This document shows positions 17,815-26,946 of a DNA stretch of 64,000 bases, in pieces; the first letter of the stretch is position 1, and each line of letters starts with the position of its first letter. Source of the DNA: Methylotenera sp. (GTDB lineage Bacteria > Pseudomonadota > Gammaproteobacteria > Burkholderiales > Methylophilaceae). The DNA is taken from the NCBI GenBank assembly GCA_013141495.1, contig JABFQV010000013.1, forward strand, positions 1 to 64,000. The letters run 5' to 3'. The position numbers and the translations under genes were made by a program. Below the pieces are notes generated by a model. That model was not told where the DNA came from and ran no database searches. It saw only the letters and a list, made by a program, of their open reading frames with translations.

Positions 17815-19581
17815 ATGTCCTCTGAAAAAACACCAATACAACCTGCCTCTAATTTTATCCGCGCAATTATTGAAAAAGATTTGGCGCTTATTAATTACGC
17901 CACTAAAAAATGGGCAGGAAGCCCCGGCGATGCCGCACATCAAGATGCTGGCGTGGTGGATACGGCTAAAATCCGCACGCGCTTTCCGCCCGAGCCTAAC
18001 GGTTATTTGCATATTGGGCATGCTAAATCTATCTTTTTAAACTTTGGTTTAGCACGTGATTTTGGCGGCGTGTGCCATCTGCGTTTTGATGACACCAACC
18101 CTGAAAAAGAGAGCCAGGAATATGTCGACAGCATTGCCGATGCGGTGAAGTGGCTTGGATTTGATTGGCACAATAATAATGAGAGCAATCTCTATTTCGC
18201 CAGTAACTACTTTGATTTTATGTATCGTGCCGCAGAGAGCTTGATAGAAGCGGGTCATGCTTATGTAGATTCTCAGACCGCAGAAGAAATGCGCATTACA
18301 CGCGGCACGTTAACCGAAGCCGGTAAAAATTCCCCTTGGCGTGACCGTAGCGTGGCTGAAAATCTCAGCTTGTTCCGCGAAATGCGCGATGGCAAACATG
18401 CTGACGGCAGCCTGATTTTACGTGCCAAAATCGATATGGCATCACCTAACTTTAATATGCGCGACCCGGCAATTTACCGCGTAAGACGCGCGCATCATCA
18501 CAACACGGGTGACAAATGGTGCATTTACCCGATGTACACTTTTGCGCATCCGATTGAAGACGCGCTAGAACGCATTACACATTCTATTTGTACGCTAGAA
18601 TTTGAAGACCAGCGCCCATTTTACGATTGGTTGTTAGAGTGCTTGGCTGAAGCTGGTTTGCTGGCGCATCCACTACCCAAACAATATGAATTTGCGCGTC
18701 TTAACCTCACTTATGTGGTGCTATCAAAACGTAAACTGATTCAATTAGTAGAAGAAAAACATGTGAGCGGTTGGGATGACCCGCGCTTACCAACGCTGGC
18801 AGGCGCACGCCGCCGTGGCTACACTCCGGCAGGTTTTAAACTCTTTACAGACCGCATTGGCGTAAGCAAAGCAGACTCATGGATTGAATACTCGATTTTA
18901 GAAGACAGCATGCGTGAAGTGCTAAACGTTGATGCAGAGCGCCGCATCGCCGTGCTAGACCCAATTAAACTGGTGATTGATAATTACCCAGATAATCAGT
19001 CTGAAGATTGCTTTGCGCCAAACCACCCGCTTAAACCAGAGCTGGGCAAACGTACCGTACAGCTTTCAAAAGCGCTGTGGATAGAACGCGAAGACTTTAT
19101 GGAAGTGCCAAGTAAAGGCTTTTTCAGGTTAACGCCAGATGGCATGGTGCGCCTGCGTTACGGCTATGTGGTGAAATGCACAGGTTGCGAAAAAGATGCA
19201 GACGGTAACGTCACCGTGGTGCATTGTGAATACCTGCCAGATACTAAATCAGGTACCCCGGGTTCAGATAGCGTAAAAGTTAAAGGTAATATCCATTGGG
19301 TAAGCGCAAGCCATGCGCACGAGGCTGAAGTGCGGTTGTACGATAGGTTGTTCAAAGAAGCGCACCCGGGCGAAGGCGACAAAGACTTTCTGGATGACCT
19401 AAACCCTAACTCTGTTACCAGCATTACCGCACAGCTAGAGCTAGGCCTGAAAGACGTAAGTGCAGAGGAGTGCTTCCAGTTTGAACGCCACGGCTACTTT
19501 GTGGTGGATAAAAAAGATAGTGTGGTGGGTAAGCCGGTATTTAATCGGACGGTGACGCTACGGGATGCTTGGCAGAAGTAA
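17815..19581 (+). CDS. glnS: Glutaminyl-tRNA synthetase
   Basis: 588 residues. Class I synthetase signatures are FPPEPNGYLHIGHAKS (HIGH motif, about 57-72) and VLSKRKLIQLV (KMSKS-equivalent, about 302). The C-terminal beta-barrel anticodon-binding domain ends with FNRTVTLRDAWQK. It charges tRNA-Gln in the cytoplasm. The 3' end is followed one base later by the broken toxin gene, and part of the 3' end (19477-19507) recurs at 20308-20338. Confidence 0.97.
   Translation: MSSEKTPIQPASNFIRAIIEKDLALINYATKKWAGSPGDAAHQDAGVVDTAKIRTRFPPEPNGYLHIGHAKSIFLNFGLARDFGGVCHLRFDDTNPEKESQEYVDSIADAVKWLGFDWHNNNESNLYFASNYFDFMYRAAESLIEAGHAYVDSQTAEEMRITRGTLTEAGKNSPWRDRSVAENLSLFREMRDGKHADGSLILRAKIDMASPNFNMRDPAIYRVRRAHHHNTGDKWCIYPMYTFAHPIEDALERITHSICTLEFEDQRPFYDWLLECLAEAGLLAHPLPKQYEFARLNLTYVVLSKRKLIQLVEEKHVSGWDDPRLPTLAGARRRGYTPAGFKLFTDRIGVSKADSWIEYSILEDSMREVLNVDAERRIAVLDPIKLVIDNYPDNQSEDCFAPNHPLKPELGKRTVQLSKALWIEREDFMEVPSKGFFRLTPDGMVRLRYGYVVKCTGCEKDADGNVTVVHCEYLPDTKSGTPGSDSVKVKGNIHWVSASHAHEAEVRLYDRLFKEAHPGEGDKDFLDDLNPNSVTSITAQLELGLKDVSAEECFQFERHGYFVVDKKDSVVGKPVFNRTVTLRDAWQK
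19477..19507 (+). repeat. glnS 3' segment, copy 1 of a 31-bp repeat
   Basis: This segment encodes QFERHGYFVV. It matches 20308-20338 in 28 of 31 positions; two of the three differences are silent third-base changes in the glnS frame. See the second copy for interpretation. Confidence 0.8.
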
Positions 19582-19582
19582 A

Positions 19583-20175
19583 ATGGATTTAGCCATTAAG
19601 CCACGCGTTGTTATTTTTGCTGGTGCAAATGGCGCAGGAAAATCTACACACGCTGAGCCTATACTTAAAGCGCTGGGCATCAGCACGTTTGTAAACGCAG
19701 ATTACATTGCAAGAGGACTTTCAGGGTTAAATACAGAAGCCGTAAATTTTGAAGCGGGCGTATTATGCTAAAACGCTTGCATGGTTTAGCTGATGAAAAA
19801 GCAGACTTTGCTTTTGAAACTACGCTATCAAGCCGAACTTTCGCTTTCTTTTTGCAAAAACTAAAGGCAGAGGGATATATTGTTACCATTATCTACTTTA
19901 CCTTAAATGATGCCAGGCTTGCATATAGACGTGTGCGCCATAGGGTGAAATTAGGTGGGCATGATATTCCGCAAAAAGTAATTACTAGGCGTTTCTATCG
20001 TAGCCTAACTAATTTTTTTAAACTCTATTTACCACTTGCAGATACTTGGATGATTTTTGATAACTCTACAGGTAAAACAGCAACAGCAATAGCATGGTAT
20101 ATTAACAATCAAACCGTGATAAAGAGCCAAAAATTATGGAAAGAAATCAAACGCCTAGCCAACCAACAACAATAA
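19583..20175 (+). pseudogene. Zeta-toxin-like P-loop kinase, frame broken
   Basis: The first part (19583-19771) holds the P-loop GANGAGKST and DYIARGLSGLN. The frame then stops. The second frame (19765-20175) continues with MLKRLHGLADEKADFAFETT and runs to NNQTVIKSQKLWKEIKRLA. Together they give about 197 residues, the length of zeta-like/putative ABC-type ATPases. In that family the junction normally reads AGRIMLKRL; one lost C near 19761 (GGCCGT to GGCGT) explains the break. The overlap ATGCTAA could also allow coupled translation of two halves. Zeta kinases phosphorylate UDP-N-acetyl sugars; whether this relative does is unknown. Confidence 0.75.
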
Positions 20176-20297
20176 CACCAGACTCTAAAAGTTTGCGTGC
20201 CGCTTTGGCTCAAGCCTCAAAACAAGCCAATCGTATGGCGGATGCTTTTGGTTTAAAAGTTCCAGCTGCACAAGTTGAACAAGTGAAGCAAAAATAA
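20136..20297 (+). CDS. Small protein downstream of the zeta-like gene, possible antitoxin
   Basis: 53 residues from the ATG at 20136 (starting MERNQTPSQP), overlapping the 3' end of the toxin frame by 40 bp. The C-terminal half is a predicted helix (KSLRAALAQASKQANRMADA). Small alanine-rich proteins of this kind occur next to zeta-like ATPase genes and are candidates for the cognate antitoxin. There is no strong ribosome binding site, so coupling to the upstream frame is likely. The role is inferred from position only. Confidence 0.55.
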   Translation: MERNQTPSQPTTITPDSKSLRAALAQASKQANRMADAFGLKVPAAQVEQVKQK

Positions 20298-20307
20298 ATG
20301 TATTAAT

Positions 20308-20338
20308 CAATTTGAGCGCCACGGCTACTTTGTTGTGG
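20308..20338 (+). repeat. Partial copy of the glnS 3' end
   Basis: 31 bp matching 19477-19507 of glnS (28/31). It lies 10 bp after the small ORF. The glnS reading frame is not continued beyond it. The arrangement (glnS end, toxin locus, glnS fragment) suggests that the toxin locus arrived by recombination at the glnS 3' end, leaving part of the donor or old glnS tail. Confidence 0.7.
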
Positions 20339-20435
20339 TTATTTGGGGCAGCAGTGGTTCAGACTCCATTGATTGTATAAGCGTGGCCAGCGGAATTTGC
20401 TTGTATGAAGTGCTAAGGCAAAGGGGCTTGTAATA

Positions 20436-21815
20436 GTGATTCGGATTTTTTTAAGCTTTATTAAATGGATATTCCTATCAGCTTTTGGATTATATTTTCT
20501 TTTCGTAGCGAGTAACTGGGGCGATGAAGATTTAAAGCCAGAAGTACAGGCAATACTTAATTGGCATTCACCAGCCGCTCAGGATGACAACGGTTATTTA
20601 ATTTTGCTTGGCATGGGCGCACCATTTGACCAAGATGCCTTGCAAGTGGGAAAAGCTAAGCTTGCTGAAAATGTAGCGCGCTTTGAGGCGGCTAGAAAAA
20701 CGCGAACAATTCCACCTGTTCAAAATGAAGTGAGTGCGTTTATACCTTATCAAGAAACTGCAGGCTTGCAAGATTATCTTTGTCGCTACAACCAAGCAGA
20801 AAATTGCGTAGAATTTTATCTTAAGCATGATAGCGATGTGGTGAAACAGGTGATTGCTTCACAAGAAGTGTTGTTGGCTAGATTTGCGGCGTTAAAGGCC
20901 AGTAATCAGTTTGCGGAAATTTCCGTGCCTATGTCTGGCATTGATTTTTCTGGAATATCAGCCTATTTAGTTGCAATCGAGTTGGAATATATGCAAGCCG
21001 CGCAGGGTATTGCCGCAGGCAATGAAAATGCGGCTATCCAACGCTTGGTAGATAATGCGCTATACAACAGAGCGATGTTAAAAAATAGTACCACGCAAGG
21101 TACCCGCGCAATGATACTAAGCATGGTGGAGCAAGATGTACGCATTTTAAGTGAGTTGATGGCAAAATATCCAGCGCTTGCCAAGTTGTACAAACAGCAA
21201 TTTTCACCACTACTTAATCCTATTTTCACCAGCGAGTACACTTTGGAAGCGCCTTTTATTAACGATAGAACTGATAGTGTCTTGATGTTTAATTTAACGC
21301 TTGACGCGACAAAAGTGCTAAAAAGACATGCGCAATTAAGCTTTTTTGATAAGCTAAAAGGGGTTAATTTTCAGCCCAATGCAACCCTTAATTTTTTATA
21401 TGAATTGAAAACTTTGCGTTTGAAACTGGCTAAGACGAATGCGCAACAAATAGATGCCGTTAAAGCGCAAGTTGAAGTTGAGAAAAAATCTTTATTAGGC
21501 TTTGGTTATAAGCCTTATTATTTTAAAAACAGTATAGGAAAGATTTTAGTAACAACGTTTGATGTGAGCGGATTGCTGGATGATTTTGAAGCATTTCATG
21601 ATCTTGAAGGCTATATGCGTTTGGTAAGATTACAACTGGATTTTCTACAAGCGGGCAATACAAAAATCGACCTTGAGCGGTTGCTTGCAGAATATCCTGA
21701 CCCTTATACTAACAAGCCTATGCGGATCGATAGTAATGAAGGAGTATTGGTTTTTAAAGGTCGCTCTCACAGTCAAAAAAATGTATATCAAGTAGCGGTC
21801 GCGCCAATTATCTAA
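20436..21815 (+). CDS. Unknown protein with N-terminal membrane anchor
   Basis: 459 residues from a GTG preceded by AAGGGG. Residues about 5-25 are hydrophobic (FLSFIKWIFLSAFGLYFLFV), so the rest is probably periplasmic. The body is largely helical; it contains GYLILLGMGAP followed by DALQVG (about 52-72), which I believe recurs in uncharacterised proteobacterial proteins. No catalytic motif was seen. It stands alone between the toxin locus and the repeat region. Confidence 0.7.
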   Translation: MIRIFLSFIKWIFLSAFGLYFLFVASNWGDEDLKPEVQAILNWHSPAAQDDNGYLILLGMGAPFDQDALQVGKAKLAENVARFEAARKTRTIPPVQNEVSAFIPYQETAGLQDYLCRYNQAENCVEFYLKHDSDVVKQVIASQEVLLARFAALKASNQFAEISVPMSGIDFSGISAYLVAIELEYMQAAQGIAAGNENAAIQRLVDNALYNRAMLKNSTTQGTRAMILSMVEQDVRILSELMAKYPALAKLYKQQFSPLLNPIFTSEYTLEAPFINDRTDSVLMFNLTLDATKVLKRHAQLSFFDKLKGVNFQPNATLNFLYELKTLRLKLAKTNAQQIDAVKAQVEVEKKSLLGFGYKPYYFKNSIGKILVTTFDVSGLLDDFEAFHDLEGYMRLVRLQLDFLQAGNTKIDLERLLAEYPDPYTNKPMRIDSNEGVLVFKGRSHSQKNVYQVAVAPII

Positions 21816-21947
21816 GCTTAGTCGAGTGACAAAACGGGAAATCAATGGGTCAGCCTCACTGCTGTCCCAGATGAATTATCAAGCATTAAAGAACCCCATT
21901 TGAAGTGACATTAACCCAACATCATCAGGCGGTCGGAACAGTCATAG

Positions 21948-21973
21948 GATGTATTAGCGAAGCGTAATACATC
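21948..21973. repeat. REP-like palindrome 1
   Basis: Perfect 9-bp arms GATGTATTA and TAATACATC around GCGAAGCG. The core GTATTAGCGAAGCGTAATAC is a pattern seen in dispersed intergenic repeats of many proteobacteria. Confidence 0.8.
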
Positions 21974-21988
21974 TTTTACAAAAAATCT

Positions 21989-22020
21989 TAGGGCGTATTA
22001 CACTTCGTTAATACGCCCTA
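21989..22020. repeat. REP-like palindrome 2
   Basis: Perfect 12-bp arms TAGGGCGTATTA and TAATACGCCCTA around CACTTCGT, whose centre resembles the reverse complement of the first palindrome. The last base supplies the A of the ATG of the following truncated reading frame. Confidence 0.85.
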
Positions 22021-22475
22021 TGCGGGCTAAAATCACCGTTGTTATCGACAAAAACACTTATACCCGCGAGTTGATTGAAGCATCAGGTGGCTTTGCCATC
22101 AATGTACCGTGTGTGGCGCAGCTAGATACGGTGCGTAAGGTGGGTACAAGTTCGGGTAGGGATTTAGCTGATACGGATAAATTTGCGCTGTATGGGTTGG
22201 AAACTTTTAACGCTCAGCAAATCACAGCGCCTTTACTCAAAGGCTGCGTGGCGTGGCTAGAATGTAAAGTCATCCCCGAGCCACATAACCAAAATACTTA
22301 CGATTTATTTATTGCAGAGGTGGTTGCGGCGTATGCGGATGAACGTGTGTTTAGTGATCGTCATTGGCATTTTGAAGGGTATGACCAAGAAACCTTAGAT
22401 AAGTTACGCACCATACACCACGTGGCGGGCGGGGCGTTTTTTGCCACAGGCGCTGCTATTCAAGCTTCAATCTAG
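22020..22475 (+). pseudogene. Flavin reductase (DIM6/NTAB family), C-terminal part only
   Basis: 151 residues that match the second half of flavin reductase-like FMN-binding proteins (ITVVIDKNTYTRELIEASGG, FAINVPC, GTSSGRD, DKFALYGLET, WLECKV). Intact members are around 190-220 residues and begin with an N-terminal part that includes the nucleotide-binding strand; here it is missing and a REP-like palindrome takes its place. There is no ribosome binding site at the ATG. It is most likely a 5'-truncated pseudogene. Confidence 0.65.
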
Positions 22476-22609
22476 CGTTTATTTCAGCCGCACCTCATCA
22501 GGTGTTTACCCTAAGGGCTAACACGTAAATTCTTTTTAGATCGCACTCAATGCCAGTGTTTAACAGTATCATTACGTTAACCCTTTTCAGCTGAAAACTT
22601 TATTCAAAA

Positions 22610-23794
22610 ATGATACGTCGCATTCTGATTGTTCTTTTCGTCGTAGCTGGCGTCGGCGCTGCATTCTGGTGGTTTAATCGCCCGCATCCTATTACTGTTG
22701 CACTGGTTGAGGTGGAGCGCGGCAATGTTGAATCTAGCGTGGCAAACACGCGTGCAGGCAGTGTGGAAGCTTGCCAGCGTACGCGGCTTTCGCCGATTAG
22801 CGGTGGGCGGATTGCTTATCTTGGTGTTAAAAAAGGCGATCACGTTAAAAAGGGGCAGGTGTTGCTACGGTTATGGAACGATGACCAGCAGGCGCAAAGT
22901 GATTTGGCGCAAACACAGGTGGCAAGTAGCCAAAAGCGCATAACAGAAGTATGCGCCATGGCCGATAACGCGGAGCGTGAAGCTGGCCGCATGGCCAAGT
23001 TACGTGCAAAAGGTTTTATTTCAGAAGGTGGCGAAGAAAAAGTGCGTTACGAGGCTAAATCGCGCCGTGCGGCTTGCGAAGCCTCACGTGCAGATGTTGC
23101 CCAAGCACAGGCGCGCGTAAAAGTGACAAAAGTAGAGCAAAATCGCACCGTGTTGGTTGCGCCATTTGATGGCATTGTGGCGGATATTGTCGGTGAACTT
23201 GGTGAGTACACCACGCCGTCACCCCCAGGTGTTGCCACACCGCCAGCTATTGACTTGATTGATGACTCCTGTCTGTATATCGAGGCGCCAATGGATGAGG
23301 TGGATGCGCCAAAAATACGGGTGGGTCAATCTGCACGGGTTTCTTTAGACGCACTACCTGGCAAACCGTTGCCAGGTCATGTGAAGCGCGTTGCGCCTTA
23401 TGTGGTGGCGGTAGAAAAACAGGCGCGTACCGTAGATGTTGAAGTCTCATTAGATGTCGCCGATGACAATAAGCAACTATTAGTGGGCTACAGTGCAGAT
23501 GTGGAAATTGTGCTGGATAGCCACGCCAACGTGTTGCGTGTACCGACATCGACCCTGCTGGAAGGCAACAAAGTGCTGCTATATCAGCCAGCGACTAAAA
23601 AGCTGGAAGAGCGCGCAATTAAGGCGGGGATTACCAACTGGGAATACACCGAAGTATTGGATGGCCTAAAACAGGGTGACCGCATTGTGGCGTCCTTGGA
23701 GCGGGAAGGTGTAAAGGCCGGAGTGACGGTGACGCCAGAGAAAGCGCCTGAAATAAACGCGCAAACCAGTACGCAAACCAGCAAGGCAAAATAA
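22610..23794 (+). CDS. Periplasmic adaptor (HlyD/MacA type) of an ABC exporter
   Basis: 394 residues. N-terminal membrane anchor at about 4-22. The biotinyl/lipoyl-like half motif GGRIAYLGVKKGDHVKKGQV (66-84) is followed by a helical hairpin (about 95-165), the second half (APFDGIVADIVGELGEY) and beta-barrel domains. Such adaptors join an inner-membrane ABC transporter to an outer-membrane channel. It is the first gene of a four-gene operon. No outer-membrane factor gene is in the operon. Confidence 0.88.
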   Translation: MIRRILIVLFVVAGVGAAFWWFNRPHPITVALVEVERGNVESSVANTRAGSVEACQRTRLSPISGGRIAYLGVKKGDHVKKGQVLLRLWNDDQQAQSDLAQTQVASSQKRITEVCAMADNAEREAGRMAKLRAKGFISEGGEEKVRYEAKSRRAACEASRADVAQAQARVKVTKVEQNRTVLVAPFDGIVADIVGELGEYTTPSPPGVATPPAIDLIDDSCLYIEAPMDEVDAPKIRVGQSARVSLDALPGKPLPGHVKRVAPYVVAVEKQARTVDVEVSLDVADDNKQLLVGYSADVEIVLDSHANVLRVPTSTLLEGNKVLLYQPATKKLEERAIKAGITNWEYTEVLDGLKQGDRIVASLEREGVKAGVTVTPEKAPEINAQTSTQTSKAK

Positions 23795-23800
23795 CTCCCT

Positions 23801-24511
23801 ATGCCTGATGAAAGCCTGATACAGCTCAATGACATAAACCGCACTTTTACACTCGGCGATAGCCAAGTGCATGCTTTGCGTCATGTCGATTTAACGATCA
23901 CGCGCGGCGAATATATCGCAGTCATGGGGCCGTCCGGCTCAGGAAAATCTACCCTGCTTAATTTGGTCGGGCTGCTGGATCGCGCTGATGCCGGTACCTA
24001 TAAGCTTGAAGGGCGTGATGTCACCACACTTAACTCAGATGAACAGGCCCGGGTGCGTAGCGAGCGCATCGGTTTTATATTTCAGAGCTTTCATCTGGTG
24101 CCGCGTCTTACTGCTGCTGCCAATATTGAGTTGCCCCTCACGCTAGCAGGCATGCCAGCCTCAGAACGTGCAAAACGTGTATCGCAGGCGCTTAAAGAAT
24201 ATGGGTTAACCGATAGAGCGCAGCATCGACCGAATGAACTTTCTGGCGGACAGCGGCAACGCGTTGCCATTGCGCGCGCCACCATATTGCGCCCAGCGGT
24301 GTTGCTGGCAGATGAGCCTACCGGCAACCTTGACCGTGTCACCGGTGAAGAAGTGGTGCGGTTGCTGGAGTCGCTGAATGCGCAGGGCATGACGCTGATA
24401 GTAGTGACGCATGACCAAGCGCTTGGGGCGCGTGCACGGCGCCAAATAAGAATGGAAGATGGCGGTGTTGTGAGTGATGTTACCAATACACCCAATCCCG
24501 CAGCTACTTAA
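23801..24511 (+). CDS. ABC transporter ATPase, MacB/LolD type
   Basis: 236 residues. Walker A GPSGSGKST (43-51), signature LSGGQRQRVAIARA, Walker B VLLADEPTGNLD and H-loop VVTHD are all intact. The sequence is of the MacB/LolD group, which powers lipoprotein or macrolide-type export through FtsX-like permeases. It starts six bp after the adaptor and is followed by the two permeases. Confidence 0.93.
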   Translation: MPDESLIQLNDINRTFTLGDSQVHALRHVDLTITRGEYIAVMGPSGSGKSTLLNLVGLLDRADAGTYKLEGRDVTTLNSDEQARVRSERIGFIFQSFHLVPRLTAAANIELPLTLAGMPASERAKRVSQALKEYGLTDRAQHRPNELSGGQRQRVAIARATILRPAVLLADEPTGNLDRVTGEEVVRLLESLNAQGMTLIVVTHDQALGARARRQIRMEDGGVVSDVTNTPNPAAT

Positions 24512-24523
24512 AGAGTCGCTATT

Positions 24524-25732
24524 TTGAAAATCACCGATACATTTCGTTACGCAGGTGATGCCGCTACCGGAGCACCTTTGCGCACAGGTTTGTTGATATT
24601 GGCGATGTCGATAGGCGTGGCAGCCGTGGTGATACTGACGGCGCTGGGCGATGGTGCGCGCCGCTATGTCGTAGGTGAGTTTTCTGCCATCGGCAGTAAT
24701 TTGATTATCGTATTACCCGGCCGCTCAGAAACGCGCGGCTTTAACCCTGCCAACATCATTACCAGTACGCCGCGAGATTTAACACTGGAAGATGCTAACG
24801 CCTTGCTGCGTTTGCCGCAGGTACAACGCATTTCACCTATCCTGATTGCCACAACTGAAATCAACGCCGCTGGCAAATTACGTGAGACCATGCTGTTAGG
24901 TACCAACGACGAATTTATTCGCGTGCGCCAGTTAAAAATGGGACTCGGGCGTTTTCTTTCCAAAGATGAAGTAGGGTACGGTTCAGCCGAAGTGGTGCTG
25001 GGCGCGCTTATTCGGCGGGAGATTTTTGGCGCAGAAAATCCATTGGGTAAAACGGTGCGGGTGGGTGATAGGCGCCTGCGTGTGGTTGGTGTGTTGAGCG
25101 AAGGCGGGCGCGGCATGGGTATGACGACCGATGAGTTGGTGATTGTGCCAGTGGCAACCGCGCAGGCCATGCTTAACACTAATACGCTATTCCGTATTAT
25201 GGTTGAAGCACGTAGCCGAGAGCAGATAGGCGAAGTCAAAGCGCGCGTACTGAAGATGATTACCCAGCGACACGAGGGTGAAGAAGACGTGACTGTAATT
25301 ACGCAAGATGCCGTACTGCAAACTTTTGACAAGATTTTGAATGTACTCACGCTTGGTGTTGCCGGTATCGCCGCCATAAGCTTGGCCGTAGCAGGTATTC
25401 TTGTGATGAATGTCATGCTGGTGTCGGTCACCCAACGTACAGGTGAAATCGGGCTACTTAAAGCATTAGGTGCCACCTCTGCGGCGGTGCGGCAGTTATT
25501 TATGGTGGAGGCGGTACTGCTGTCACTTTCTGGCGCCATAGTGGGCGTTGGTTTGGGCTACCTGGGTGCCGCTTTTTTACGTTACCTTTATCCAGCTTTT
25601 CCGGCCTATCCACCCCTATGGGCGGTACTGGCAGGCTTGGGCACAGCGCTGGTTTCGGGTTTGGTTTTTGGCGTCATGCCGGCACGCCGTGCCGCGGAGC
25701 TTGACCCGATACAGGCTTTGTCAAAAAGATAG
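24524..25732 (+). CDS. FtsX/MacB-type ABC permease, first
   Basis: 402 residues from a TTG start. N-terminal membrane helix (about 22-42), a periplasmic MacB core domain (about 45-240) and three C-terminal membrane helices (about 275-300, 325-350, 365-385) ending with PARRAAELDPIQALSKR, the usual FtsX-domain ending. It has the membrane half only; the ATPase is a separate gene, unlike fused E. coli MacB. It differs clearly from the second permease. Confidence 0.9.
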   Translation: MKITDTFRYAGDAATGAPLRTGLLILAMSIGVAAVVILTALGDGARRYVVGEFSAIGSNLIIVLPGRSETRGFNPANIITSTPRDLTLEDANALLRLPQVQRISPILIATTEINAAGKLRETMLLGTNDEFIRVRQLKMGLGRFLSKDEVGYGSAEVVLGALIRREIFGAENPLGKTVRVGDRRLRVVGVLSEGGRGMGMTTDELVIVPVATAQAMLNTNTLFRIMVEARSREQIGEVKARVLKMITQRHEGEEDVTVITQDAVLQTFDKILNVLTLGVAGIAAISLAVAGILVMNVMLVSVTQRTGEIGLLKALGATSAAVRQLFMVEAVLLSLSGAIVGVGLGYLGAAFLRYLYPAFPAYPPLWAVLAGLGTALVSGLVFGVMPARRAAELDPIQALSKR

Positions 25733-25734
25733 CC

Positions 25735-26937
25735 ATGTTACTCGCCGACTCTACCCGCTTTGCCCTGCAAGCCATCACTTCACACCGTATGCGCAGTTTT
25801 TTAACACTGCTTGGCATTGCCGTGGGTATTGCAGCGGTTATTTTGTTGACTTCCATCGGCGAGGGCGTGCATCGTTTTGTATTGGCAGAGTTCACGCAAT
25901 TTGGCACTAATGTGATTGGTGTTGCGCCTGGCAAGGTCAAAACCGGTGGGCAGCCACCGACTGGTATCCCCACCACTGCGCGACTGCTGACGATGGAGGA
26001 TGCTGAGTCACTCAAGCAATTGCCACATGTGACAGGCTCAACGCCAACGGTATGGGGCAACTCGGAAGTAGAAGGCAATGGTCGCCTGCGCCGCACCACT
26101 ATTTATGGCGTGGATGCAGACTTTACCCGCGTATTCAGTTCCAAAGTGAGAATCGGCAGTTTTCTGCCGCGTGAAGGTGCCGGTAGTTCACGTGCGTTTG
26201 TGGTGCTGGGTAGCAAGTTGCGCAATGAGCTATTTGGTACGGCCAATCCATTAGGGGCGCGCGTGCGCATTGGCGGGCTGCATTTTCGTGTGATTGGTGT
26301 CATGGCGCCAAAAGGTCAGTTTTTGGGTATTGATCTGGACGATACAGCATTTATCCCTGCGCAGCGTGCACTGGAACTCTACAACCGCGAAGGCTTGATG
26401 GAGATTCACGTGATGTATGCGGAGGGCGCATCATCGGCCACAGTGGCTAAAGCTGTCAAAAGTAGACTCACTCTGCGTCATGGCCATGAAGACTTTACCG
26501 TTACCACGCAAGAAGACATGTTAAAAACGTTATCGAACATACTTAATATTTTAACCATGGCAGTGGGCGCGCTAGGCGGCATTTCATTGCTGGTAGGCGC
26601 TGTGGGCATTGTCACTATTATGACGATTTCAGTGACAGAACGCACTAATGAGATTGGCCTGCTGGTGGCGCTGGGCGCGCGTCGCAGCACTGTGCTTGGC
26701 TTGTTTTTGAGTGAATCCATCATACTTGCGGCGCTGGGCGGAATGTTAGGGTTGTTGCTGGGAGTGGGCTTGGCGCAGTTAATCAGTTTATTGATACCGA
26801 CATTTCCGGTGCATACGCCATGGAGCTTTGCCGTTGGCGCACTGCTGATGTCCGCAGTGATTGGTTTGCTGGCTGGAGTGTTGCCGGCAAGGAGCGCTGC
26901 TCATTTAGATCCGATTGAAGCGTTGCGTGCAGAATAA
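25735..26937 (+). CDS. FtsX/MacB-type ABC permease, second
   Basis: 400 residues starting two bp after the first permease stop. Same architecture: MRSFLTLLGIAVGIAAVILL as first helix, MacB core domain, three C-terminal helices and ending PARSAAHLDPIEALRAE. The two permeases probably form a heterodimer driven by the single ATPase, which is inferred from the operon structure. Confidence 0.9.
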   Translation: MLLADSTRFALQAITSHRMRSFLTLLGIAVGIAAVILLTSIGEGVHRFVLAEFTQFGTNVIGVAPGKVKTGGQPPTGIPTTARLLTMEDAESLKQLPHVTGSTPTVWGNSEVEGNGRLRRTTIYGVDADFTRVFSSKVRIGSFLPREGAGSSRAFVVLGSKLRNELFGTANPLGARVRIGGLHFRVIGVMAPKGQFLGIDLDDTAFIPAQRALELYNREGLMEIHVMYAEGASSATVAKAVKSRLTLRHGHEDFTVTTQEDMLKTLSNILNILTMAVGALGGISLLVGAVGIVTIMTISVTERTNEIGLLVALGARRSTVLGLFLSESIILAALGGMLGLLLGVGLAQLISLLIPTFPVHTPWSFAVGALLMSAVIGLLAGVLPARSAAHLDPIEALRAE

Positions 26938-26946
26938 GTTATCATA

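Noticed and set aside
24664-25539. 291-codon open frame on the minus strand
   Set aside because: It lies wholly within the first ABC permease gene, whose protein has clear family motifs; the antisense frame is Ser/Thr/Pro-rich, as typical of shadows.
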